Assembly (NCBI GenBank): GCA_013076295.1
Contig: RQOL01000466.1
Coordinates: 1,922,001-1,986,000 of the forward strand
Length of the DNA stretch: 64,000 nt
Source of the DNA: Sanderia malayensis
Lineage: Eukaryota > Cnidaria > Scyphozoa > Semaeostomeae > Pelagiidae
Direction of reading: 5' to 3'
Under the pieces are notes generated by a model. The model searched no databases. It saw only the letters and a program-made list of their open reading frames with translations, and had not been told where the DNA came from. Shown here piece by piece: positions 1 through 11,900 of this stretch (positions within the stretch are counted from its first letter, which is position 1; every line of letters starts with the position of its first letter). The position numbers and the translations under genes were made by a program.

Positions 1-3000
1 GGAATTGGTGGATACTGCACTGTCATACCACAATAGCAAAGTCGCTCGTCGAAACCTTCAACATTAACACGGAAATAGGTATTATTAAGAGCAAGATTAG
101 CATCAGGAAAAATTTCGCATCAGAATAGATAAACAAACCCCCATCATGTTACTATAAAATATATTTTTGAAGATGTGTATTGACTTGGGTATATAAATTC
201 GGGTATGAAGACAGGTATTAGAAATAGTATTAAAAAAAGCAGTATTAAATTGACGACTGCAAAGATCGGGCATATGTAAAAACCTTCTAAAAATTGAAAA
301 GAACAACTGAAGATAGAGAGAAATATGTTTCCAGTTAATGGTCCCAACCTTTGCATCAAAAATGTTACGAGATAATGAATATTGAAGAAAAAATTAATTG
401 CCATGAATTTCAACGAAGTTAGGTAAACATGTGAAGAAAGAATGGTCTTACTCGTTTGCCAGCACCGTGGACAGCTACCAGGATGACAAATCTCTTCGCA
501 TTTGTGCAATCCACAGGCAAGTTTCCTACCGCAGATCAGGCTGCAAATATGATTCTCATCCTAAATAAAACAAGAATGTAGACAATACAGATGAAACATA
601 GAGTACAATGGGTGCATTTAATACAAGCTAAATGCATATTGAGAAATATGGAGTGTTAGTGATGCATGGTAAGTTACAGACTACTGCAAAGAACATACCA
701 CAGAATGGGGAATGAGAATAGGCTTATGACTGTGAAATCATTACTCTATGTATTCGTCTGAACCCGAGGCTTGCTAAATAGAATGCCTATAGTCACTCCT
801 TCGCATCCCTTAAATAGCTCCGAGGCTCAAAATGTAAGTCTATGTGAACCTTAGACTGAATACATTGCGTCCCTATGCTTCACTCAAATCTCCCTCACTA
901 CACTACTGTTCGTGGAGCGAAGGGACGAGCAAACACACAGGGACGCAATGTAACGAGTCTACATGAACCTACCACGCAACATTTCTGATTGCATCTGTGT
1001 CTACCGCAGGCCCGTTTCTTGTTGCACCTGCGATCACAAGTGTTCTCTTTACCTGTGAATCAAACAGGATCGAAAATCAAGTGAAAATAAAATTCAGGGA
1101 AAATTTTTCAAAGTAGACAAAGTAGAAAAGGAGAATTTGCTGTTGAACAAATTCAAGCTAAAGCATAATCTATATTCATCATAGTTTCCTACTGCAATCC
1201 GAAGCATACCTGGATCAAATTCTGTACAAGGCAATTCCTAAACATAGAAAGAAATCATCGTCATTATAATTAACGATTTCATTGTGGTCGTAATGATAGT
1301 AGTTCCAGCGAGTCCTTCTAAGTCTTACCAGTTCTGTATTGCCACATCTGCATGACGTCACAGTTGTACCACTGCACGGTCCACATTCACCAACATGACA
1401 CGATCGCTTGCACAAATGCGACTGCCCTAAGAATACAACAAATAGAATGTTTGAGTTGACAATTCAGCGAATAAGCATTTTCGTCCTTAGTTTTTAGGTT
1501 TTCAGGCAATACGCAACAATGTGTAAAGAGTATTAACATAGACAAAAACATGAATATAGATGTTGGTATATAAAATAGACAGCATGGCATGAATGAATAT
1601 AGATGTTAGTATATATATGATAAACAGCATGGCACAGTTTGTCCTATGATTGTCCCGTAAAGATATGGCTGCTTAGCGAATAGATATCCCTTGCCCCCTT
1701 CCCCTATCAAAACCTACAGCTTAATCTTGTACAATTTAATGTATGCAAGAACAAGGATTTGGTCAACTGCTCGCAAACCCTATTCTCCTTTGAAAATTGG
1801 GTCTGTGACGCAGGCTATATCAGCGGAGAAGTCAAAAAAGGATAACTAGAACATTATAGACCTTTCGTTCCGCAAGGCAGCTTTTTTCCACAGAAATTAT
1901 TGCAACAAGGAATAGGATCTAAGCAGGATTTTCTTTCCTGACCAGGCTGTAAGAGATCAGCGACCAAAGTCTGTTTACAAGGACAATATTCGACATTTTT
2001 AGGAAGATCAGGACACGATTTGCAATCACCATCGTGGCAATGGTCTTCGCAAGCATGGTTACCACAGTCGAGCATCCTAAAAACAAAACAATTTAATTGC
2101 AAAATCTTCAACCCAAACATCTCGAAGGGTGATCAAACAAAATGCATGAAATTTTTATAACTTACTTTGCGCATGCTCTCTCGCAAGAGTATCTCTCAAT
2201 GCCAAAATTATCAACAGTGAACGGCAACGAGGCTGTGAATATAAGTTCGAGATTTAAAAATCCTGGAAAGTAGCAAGATTAGCTTTGCTACATAATACCC
2301 AGGTGTCGCCGCTGCAGAGGAAAACACCACAGCTATTGCTCAACCAGGGTATAGCAAGCATAGCTATAGTATTGCTCAACCGGTAGTATAAGGAGTGGCT
2401 GTTGTTGTTGCGAGCTATACTACGACTGTGTGTAGCAAGTCTATAGCAAGATACAGCGAGAAAAGGTTGGTATAGTTACCGTCACCGCAATTTCGATCTC
2501 TCTTTTCCTTGCCACAATAGCATTCTAAAAAAGAATAACACGTTCCCTAAACAACAAATTTCTCATATGGAGGATTGATACATTGAACTCCACCTACGTG
2601 AGCGGAATCACAATGCGCGATATTAACTGGTGTTATTGTTTCCAGCTGGTAGAGATACTCACGTTGTGCGTAGAACACACTGCATTCTTCACAAGGACCT
2701 AGAAAAAGATCATACATCAGATTACTATATAATTCATATGTTCTACAATCAAATAACTCGCTCTAATTCGCTGACAATAACTCGGTAAATTGCATTGGAA
2801 TTCCGATGAAACGAAGCACAAAGGGAACGAAATCACTTTCTGATGCCAAGAGTTTATTCAAATGAGGATAAATTGAACCATCTGTTGAATGAACTCTTGA
2901 TAGTACTATTGTGCCAGAGATTACGAAGGAAAACATTTAGACAGTCACATCAAGAAGCTTATTGTATGTAAAATTGGTTTGCTATCGAGAATTTAATGCT

Positions 3001-5511
3001 TACATAGAAATTATACGTAGAGATGTCATAGCAGTAATACATCAGTAATGTTACCTTCGTGGCACAACAAAGTACAAGTGTGCTTCCGGCAACTCAAAAG
3101 TTTATCACAGACATTGTTACATTTCATAGTCTTTGTATGACCACATCTTACTTTCGTGCTGCAAAAAATACACAACGAATCAACAGTTTAGATGACAAAG
3201 TATTATTCTGCTTCCATTTCAAGTTCAAAAACTAGAAGGAGCAATGAGAAACTGACTTGGTATTTCCACAGTGACATTCTTTCAACACCATAACGGGGCA
3301 ACTTGGACAGGGCCCAGGATGACATAATCTAAAAACGCACAACATGATCAATTGATATGTAAATAGCATAAGGTACAACAGTTACTTTTGACATTGAGCC
3401 CGAACAATTAATGAAATTTTGACCTGAAGTATCGTATCAAGTCAACGTATCACTACTGTAAATTTTCGAATTTCGAACCCCCTTGAAAAAAAGAAATTTT
3501 AGCGGAAATTTATTCAATATTAAGGTTTAAAAAAGCTTTAGTATGCAACTAATTAATAAAATTATGCGTTTAAACTTGCTGCTACTTGCAATACATTCAC
3601 TAAGCAACTTCAATGTCTTGATAATTGGGCTCAAAATAGGATGGAGGCATGTACTGAGGATATACAATAAATGATTTTCGAATACGACAAAAATTGTCTT
3701 AAAACAGTGTGTTTCACCAATGGTTCTAAACATTGCTATGTCACACCCATCAAGCAAAGAGGCTATGGATAGACTTTATGAGTATTTTCCACTGAACAAC
3801 AATGTAAACAATACAATTTGCAAGCTCTGCCCCACAGTGTGAGTGCCTTGCCTGATTGAATGGTTCATCAAACTGGAACTCTACCAATATTTCGCTTTCC
3901 ATGAGAATTGCAAACATTTAATATTCTTCTGCATCTACTTACTCATTGCATGTATGAGAGCACGGGGGATTCCTTCTATGTTTCCAGCACAATTCTCCAC
4001 AACCTGAGACAAGCAAAATGATCAGAAATATATTGCATAATTTAGTGTCTTCATGTTCAAAATCACTACTAATCTAGACAAATGATGACCATAGTACACT
4101 CTGTGGTGAGAAAAACATTGCCAGAATTTGATAAGATATGCTGAAAATAAACCCCAAAATCTTACTATGAGGGGTGACACCATCTCTTGGATTCCAATCA
4201 GGATTTGTAACCTTTCCTGTGACAGACAAAAATAATTGAGAAATTGAGTCATTTAGAATCTATAAAATATATATCATCAAGATTTCGTGTATCATACCAC
4301 TACTAATGTATACAAAACTAATGTTAATGATACACTGATAGACCATCTTACCACAAAAACATGTGTATTTCATTGGCATTTTGTTGGTTACATTCTGACA
4401 AGCAGGGCAGCGCCAACCATTGCCTTCACCTGGCAAAAAATCAGAATTCTTATCAAACAGGAAGAGAGAACACATGTCAGAACATGAAAAACTCGCATGT
4501 TGCATGCAGTGTCTTATGTTTGTGCAGTGCTGCTCTGCTAAACAAACCTTTTGTAGAAGCAATTTCAGAGCCAGCCCACTGTTTTATGCATTTCAAATGG
4601 AACAAGTGATAGCAATTCTCACAAGTCCATATTGGTTGCGATGATCGTACTCTATCACAACAAACCATGCATTCATAGCTTTCCTCAGCAAGCTGATCAG
4701 TAAGCATTCTTGCTTGCTCTGAATCAATTGGCAAACTCTTCTTCGGTGGTCTCAATGATGGACGATTTTGAAAACTATAGCTCCCGTTCTGATTCTTCTT
4801 TGCAAATCTTCCTCTATCTGCTTTAATCTGGTTGTTTTGATTGCTTCGTTCTTTATTGTCAATCTTACGTTCATGGTTGTAACTATTGTCATGAGTCAGC
4901 TCTGAACGGACATATTTTCCGTCAACCACTCTTCCTGTGGTTGAAAGTACAGCTTTCTTAACTTTATCATCACTTTCTCTTGCTTGAATTTCATCTTGAT
5001 TGTTGCTCTGTGCATTCGTTCTGCTTTCATTATTACGCATCTCAGAGCTATACTTTTGTATTCTATTATAGCTCCTGCCTGATTCTTTGCCACTTCTCTG
5101 TCTTGAATTCGTACCATAAGCACTTTCTCTTTCTTGCTTACCCCTCCTTTTACTTTCTGAAAAGATTTCCTTTTTCCGGCTTCCTCCTCCTTCACTTCTA
5201 TATTTATCATCTTGACTCTGCTCAGCATCTACGACAGACTCTTGGCACCTTGGCTTGTCACCAAACCGCTCAGTTTGGGCAGCAGAGCCAGAAGATCTGT
5301 GATGATAGTTGTACTGTGAACCGGAGGCAGAGGCACGCCCCCTTCCTCCGCGTCTTCCTTGACCTCTATTTCTGTCAAACCTCGGACTACTGTCTTTTCT
5401 GGTTGACTGGCCTTTTGGTTCTCTGGCTGGTGCATTCAGTTCTATTTCCGACTTTTGTACCTCTTCTTTCTGAAAAGATCTCGGCCTATCCTCTTTTTCA
5501 AATGACGACAT
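1..5511 (-). CDS. NFX1: NFX1-type zinc finger protein (transcriptional repressor NF-X1 homologue), 3' part outside window
   Basis: Fifteen exons read on the minus strand: 4548-5511, 4352-4429, 4166-4216, 3943-4003, 3257-3328, 3055-3158, 2663-2698, 2480-2524, 2166-2232, 1862-2076, 1329-1426, 1210-1237, 973-1052, 452-560 and <1-55; all junction phases agree (about 687 residues seen). Residues 1-270 are a basic, Arg/Ser/Gln-rich disordered region. A RING/PHD-like finger follows from about residue 275 ([10 protein letters not shown]...[16 protein letters not shown]...WRCPACQN), then a chain of NF-X1 cysteine fingers (for example [40 protein letters not shown]). The last visible exon has the conserved [17 protein letters not shown] stretch. 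The family binds X-box DNA and poly(A)-binding protein and has E3-type RING character; the C-terminal R3H domain would lie left of the window. Residues 25-32 (LNAPAREP) look like a degenerate PAM2 motif. The start codon opens the only long frame; an untranslated upstream exon is possible. Confidence 0.95.
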
Positions 5512-6038
5512 GCTATTAAACTGAGGTGAGGCTAAACGCTCTGCAACAAATGTAATATGAACGATTCAAGTTTCTACCACTCTTCACTGAAGCCTGTCTG
5601 CTTCTTTCACAGAAATTTTATGCAACAAAAATAGAAATAAGACTTTATTATACAAGTAACTTACCAGCCAAATAGAAAACTACAACATCGTGGTGCAATA
5701 GCTTGAGCCAACCAGTGAACTCTATATAAGACTGACGCGAAACAGGTAGCCCCCACCTTTACAATCTTTATTCTTCATTTAGCATACACCCACCTCGGCT
5801 ACTAAATAATGTGTGTTTTAAATGTTGATATATGTTGACAAGCAAGAAAGACACAAGTCGTGAATTTTCTTGTATCATTGCAATCTTCAAATCATACTAA
5901 TTAGTAATTAGTATCAATACATACAGTAAATAATTATCAGGAGCTTCAAGTAAATAGGAAAAATACAACCAGAAAACTATTTGCTACTTTTGCAGTTGAT
6001 TACATATCGACTTGTAATACAAATCAGTTCTCAATTAC

Positions 6039-7556
6039 TCAAAGAAATGCATCTAAATTCAATGCTGGGTCTCTTTGATTTCGATACCTCACAGCCAGAT
6101 AAATACCAAGAAGCTAAAAAGATTAAAAATAACAAAATATTAATAAAAATAGTCTCCCATTTTGTTGGAGGGGGTTGGCTGGAAACTTTTGCTTCACCCA
6201 CCACATAGAGGGGGGGGGGGGTATCGGCCGCCAGCACTCTAGATTATCTTAGATCCTATCTCTTTGTACTCACCAAAGTGAATGCGAAAAACAGACCAAC
6301 CCCTCCAGCCACTGACAGAGCGTGCTCCAGTGATACTTTGTATTTTGTGTAACACGTTTGACAGTTAAGGCAAGGATCTTTTTGAGTATTATTTGGGTTG
6401 ACACAGCACTTCAACTGAAACATAGAAGAATAAGGCAAATCAGAAACAGAGAGAGAGGGGGGAGTTCGAGATGTTTCAGTGGATGGTAAGAATTCACACT
6501 TACTCCTGTGCAAGTTGGATGTGAGTTCTTGACAATTGCTTGACTTTCGAATCCACAGCAATCACCCTTGCTCTGCAGATCAGCCTTTTCATCCTGAGTG
6601 AAAGCTTGCCATGTCTTATGCAAAATATCTTTCTGTTGAGATCGTGTGATAGCAAGTGCAGCTATGGAAACTGATAATTGGACGATAAACAGCAAAGAAA
6701 CAATTATCAGATACTAACAAAGGTCAAGAAAAAATCAATGAAGACTTGTTCTAGAATTTATATATTTCAAACTGCATACAATTTCTGGACAACACTTTAG
6801 CCTCTTTTGCCACAATTTTAAGTGAAGCGGACTTGCCCCACCTTTAAGTAAATTTGGCCAATCTGCTAAAAACTTGGCCAATCTTGACATAACATAGGCC
6901 CCAAGATTCGTGAAGTGTGGTATTGCTGGTAAAATTGGAAGTCATTGTGAAAATAGTACATGCATACCCAGGAAAAGAATGAAACAAAAGTGCAGAACAA
7001 TGGGCATTGTTCTAACCTATTCAATTGCCTCAATTGCTGTTTGCACAGCTAAAATTGCATTGCTAAACTCACTCCAATCACCATAAAGTTGGCTGGATTG
7101 GAGTCAGTTCTCTAGTTACCATCTGAGTGGATGTGAAATTCATGAAAAAGATACAAAGAAAAGCATGACTTGGCTGTGACGTATTGCACCGACAACTCCA
7201 ATGATCGCAATCAAAAGAAGAAAGACACCACAGGCTATAATGCCACCGAGTATTGGCAAACTAAGGTTCTTCATCACTTCTACTTTGGAATATGCAGCAA
7301 TACCAATGAGCAGCAGGCCAATGAACTGAGAAAGAAAGAAAAGCAAATGAACAATTAACACAAATCATAATTTGTACAATGAACAAGCACAGATATTATT
7401 GATTAAATCGTGGAATTGAAACCCCAAGGAGCTAATACTTGAATAATAGAAGCAATTTGTACTCACAATGTAAACTGAATTTAAGGCAGCTAATGTGTTT
7501 CTTGAGCAAACGTAGGCACATGTTTTTACGCCAGACGGTCGTTCGTACGAAGGCAT
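6039..7556 (-). CDS. TSPAN13/31: Tetraspanin of the TSPAN13/TSPAN31 group
   Basis: Five exons, all phase 0: 7467-7556, 7155-7325, 6504-6713, 6274-6414, 6039-6113, giving 228 residues, near the usual length for this group. Four hydrophobic segments are visible: [15 protein letters not shown] at 28-45, [21 protein letters not shown] at 56-76, [21 protein letters not shown] at 89-109, and [18 protein letters not shown] near the C-terminus. The large extracellular loop carries the diagnostic Cys-Cys-Gly (GDCCGF) and further cysteines ([20 protein letters not shown]). Cysteines before TM1 (CAYVCS) are candidate palmitoylation sites. The tail [16 protein letters not shown] resembles the end of vertebrate TSPAN13/31. 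Tetraspanins organise membrane microdomains with integrins and other receptors; no specific partner can be read here. The gene lies 528 bp upstream of the NFX1 start on the same strand. Confidence 0.94.
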
Positions 7557-8992
7557 GGTGGCTGATTATTGAGTGAAAATTTTCCTACTAAAATGATGCA
7601 CAATGAATCTACGATTCTAAAATGAGCTTACAAGTCTGAGCAATTTAACTAGTCAAACTTTCTTCTTTAAATCATCTTCTAGACAAAAAAAGTTTCGATT
7701 CAATGACTTTAGGCCAAAAATCAACATTCAACAATGCAGAAAAAAAATGAAAACCAACACGTAAACACGTAGAAGACGCATTGATAGCGAGGCCACGCTT
7801 GATCGAGGCTTAGTTACGACGCTTCAATGTATTGGGGTTTGACCCCCTGTAAAATTATAGCTATAGCTTGCTGTGGAACTTCATATTACTATAAATTGCA
7901 GTGTACAAGGTGGACAAGAAGAACAGAGAAAAGTCAACAAAAGGTAATAAAGAAAAACACGCAGATTACTGGATTACTGTGTATGAGGGAGGCAAGGTGG
8001 ACACACCCAGTAACCTATTGATCAGTGTTTGTGTTGTATTGACTTCTCTGTCTATTTTCCACCTTGCGCACAGCAATATGGTTACCTTTAGCCATGTATT
8101 CAACTCTCTCTATTCACCTTGTTCACGTCACACACAGTAATCTAGTAATCTTTGTTTGCCTTGTATTGACTTCTCTCTGTACAACTCGTCCACAGTTTGC
8201 ACCTTGTCTACCTATAGCACAGTTATCAAGTAATTTAACTATGTGTTGTATTTATCTCTCTCCTTCCAGCTTGCTCACTTTGTACTGAGTTTATACTTAT
8301 ATTTATCCTGTCATCTGTGATGACACAGCATCAGCAAGCTTATGTTCTAAAGCCCGGAAAAACATTGCAGTTGTTGCCACATTAATGTAACACAACTACT
8401 CGATTAATACTCGTAATATCATCGCGTGTGTAGAAATCTTTCATCGTAATCAAAATATTTAGATAAAAAGCGTCAATTATATATGATATTAATTTAGATT
8501 TTATATATTTCTATATATAATAAATAAGCTATACACAGACACCAACTTATAATAATGATAAAATTTATGGATAAAACTCTAGAATGTTCTCGCAAGGAGG
8601 GAAATTTGTTTCCAAATCCTCAACATTCTACCGCAGACCCTAGTGAGTTTCCACGATAATAAATTGGTGTCACTTTTTAAAATATAGACTTTAAATAAAA
8701 TATATATTACATGATCCACAAAATAGGACGAGGTTCTGGTTATAAAATGGCCTCCACTCCATGCAATGCAATGCTGCGCAAATACTTGCGAGTGCATACA
8801 TCCACGGCAAGCTTCCGCTGTCCATAGGTTCAGCTGGCAATGCCTCCTTCAAAAGCTACATTCATTACACCAACAATGACCAGAAAGACTTGGCTCAGCT
8901 TGACATGCGCCAAAATGGGACCTCGATGCAGTCGCATCTTGTTAAACTTTCCTAGGCAATGAATATACTTAAAAGGGAATGGAACTCTGAAA
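7557..8992. other. Spacer between tetraspanin and the NtA-like/TSP1/EGF gene
   Basis: No convincing coding exon. It contains a degenerate repeat block (see 8020-8285) and AT-rich sequence at 8400-8560. A possible alternative last exon of the neighbouring gene, ending at a stop at 8579, falls here: an acceptor at about 8622 would continue the frame as EVCGRMLRIWKQ... and stop. I consider the stop at 8993 at least as likely. Confidence 0.5.
8020..8285. repeat. Degenerate tandem repeat, units of about 60-80 bp
   Basis: Phrases of the kind TTGTATTGACTTCTCTCT...CACCTTG...CACAGTAAT recur about four times with drift (starts near 8032, 8092, 8160 and 8245). It is pyrimidine-rich on the plus strand and open in two short frames, but no family resemblance is visible. 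Probably an old minisatellite. Confidence 0.5.
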
Positions 8993-11900
8993 TCAGTGTG
9001 CGCAAACATACTCTTGTCGATAGGAAGTCTGCTTTGATTTGTAGTAAACAAGCCTGCAAAAGAGTAAAAAGATCACGGTAAGTATCATTACAAGATACAT
9101 GGCTCATAGAAGCAATTCTGGCCGTGTAAATCAAACGATGTTCTTCTTTGTTTATTTCAAGGATGCAAAAAGCTATGAGGAGATCGATCGGGAGTTCGGC
9201 CTGCATGATTTGACAAACCTATTCAGGGGGCAGCGTAGTCATTATAACACTCCGATTTCAAAAATACAATATACAACCTATTGCATCAAACAAATTGCCA
9301 TAGTAAATTGATAGTGAGTCGAATAACCGAGGTTCGAGTCCGCAAATGTTTTCGAGTTACCAGGGGTTCGAACAAATAGGTAGCACAGTAGATGGGTGTG
9401 AAGGGGAATCCAAATAAATTTGAGGTATCAGGGTTATACTGTAGTTTTCAAGGAAAAGGCAATACTATTTCCAACTGGAGTTAAAAAAAACATAGTTCGA
9501 TATAGTAGTTAGATCAAGCAGATTATTGCTTGCTGCTTGGGGAGCGAACAATGTTTAATTGTGCGCAAGGCGACTTACTTTTTCTTTGTACACTTCCAAA
9601 GCTTCAAGATACCGCATGGCACTTTGTATTCCTTCACTCGCGCCCGCGTCACGGGTCTTAGGTATGAGACTTGCCTTGTGACGTATTTACTACATGTTCT
9701 GTGAAAAGGCGAGTTTCAGAGTTAGCAATATTGTAACTGAAGCATTGCATTGAGCTAAGAATGGATAGCGAAGACAAGAGACGCTTGCTTTCGTAACGTG
9801 TATTTCACATACCTGTGCTCGCACCTCTTTCCGAAAAAGCCGGTTGGACATTTGCACTTCAGCCGTCTTGTTGCGCATACTCCACCATTCAGACACGATG
9901 GATCGCAAACCGCTGGAAAAAGAGTAATGATGCGACATTAGACATTAGATACGCCTATTGACAAAAGCCGTACTTGTGAGACAATGCGAATCGCCACATT
10001 TACTGGAAGAATGTACTTCTTTGAGAAAGATGAGCTTGGACTTGTTGGGTAAACATTTACAAGCGAAAAGCGATATTTACAATTGTCACAATGTATTAAG
10101 CGACACTTTATAATTATACTAAAACCTAAAGGCAAATTAAGCATATAGCTGGGACATCAACCACCAAAGAACGTTCTATAATTGCCAATTTATGTATGCT
10201 GGCTCTTATAAATGCAACGTAATTGATTATGTAATGAAAAAATACCATCATATAACAGCGAGAAGGACGTAAATTACCTTTTTGGCAAAGAGAGCCTTCG
10301 AATTTGGGAGTGCATTTGCAGACTCCAGGAGACAGGCAGCTTCCACTGTTCTTGCAAGGAGGGTCGCAGATTGCTGCAATAAAGCCAGATGAATTGGTTA
10401 AAAGTCAAATCAAACGCTCCACTAATTGAAAGCAAACTGTAACAAAGCTGGCAAAAGGGTCACGTGTTGTGTTTCGTAATAGCAAAGCAAATATGATGAG
10501 ATTTGTTTGCAAAGAGAGAGACAGCAAGCATGATGACTCCGGGGGAATGTTTTGTGAGAGCCCTTGAGTTCCATGAAAAGATCACAACCTTTCAAGAAAG
10601 TCGACCCTCGTGACTAATTGCTTCCAAAACGTGGACCTGGACATGAAACCACGGTTCGATTTCATCGCAAATAGATCACGACAAATGTTATACGTTTCAC
10701 TGGGCTCAATAAAAAGCATTGAAGTGGCTAACAATGATCAATCAGTCATTGAATTTATGCTATTATCTCCCACGTACAAGTAACGCATACTGGAAATGTA
10801 AGATTAAATTAGATAAAACATACCAATACCACAGTCGAGGCCAGTCCATCCTGGTAAACATAAACAGGAAGTTCCATTGACGCATTTTGCACCATTTAAA
10901 CATTCTAAACCACACTCAGCTAGAAAAGATAGAGGAAATTCATTCAAAATCAATAGATTAACACGCAACGTCATACAAGCATGAATGGAAACAGGGCTAC
11001 AATGGAATCTTTATGAAACAAAGGCTCCTCGTATAGCGACCACCACTGGTCTCGAGCCCCCTCGATATAACAAGCCTCAAGTCACACCATTCCAGTCAAT
11101 AAATGACTTTTTGGATCATTTAGAATTCGTTATTTAATGGGTTACATTATATACCAAGAATCTTCGATTTAACCCCCTGCAAAATATTATCTATTTGGAA
11201 CGTCTTAAATAGGGCCTTAAAACAACTCTGAACCCACATATTTAATTCGTTTCAAATTAAAATTTGGTGTGGGCTTCTTCGAAGGCAGAAGGGCTTATAT
11301 ACAAGAGAGCTCGATTTGAGAATTCACAGGACTTTATCAAGAAGTTTCACCTCTGCCGGAGCCCTGCTCATCTTCGCCATCGATTTCTCCGCCGGAATTA
11401 TCATCTCCACTTGACGAAGTATCCTGACGACGTCCCTCAATCGCCGGACCAGCAAGGTAAGGAGGGGCTGGTTGTCTGCCGCCAAGAGATGATGACTGAA
11501 GCAGATAGAGAACAAATCTTGATTAACACACGATTATACAAGACTGCACTTTCCTGACTTCCCTAATTAGGGGCATAGCCGAAACTCAAAACCTTTGAAA
11601 AGCAAATGACTAACGAAGTACGGTTAATGATCCTAAATTTCCTCGAGAGTCAAAAAAGAGAGATCTCGGGAGATAATCCATAATAACGGTGGACTTTGAT
11701 TTGTAAAAGGAGCTCAGGAAAACTCAAGATCTTGGGAGGATAGGATGAAGTCTTCAGGAAATCATCAAACTTTCCAAAGACATTTGAAGATAGATAATCT
11801 CGATAGAGACATCCTTAGGATTGATAGCCAAAGCAGACTGTCTCTAAAAGCTACCTCTTATCTGAGATTTTCAAATAAAGAAGTTTTTCTTACCAGAAAT

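Noticed and set aside
4980..5519. 179-residue plus-strand frame opposite NFX1 exon 1
   Set aside because: Antisense of the low-complexity Arg/Ser-rich exon; no family resemblance and no exon context.
9325..9350. GAGGTTCGAGTCC resembling a tRNA B box
   Set aside because: No A box or cloverleaf; it lies in a probable transposon relic.
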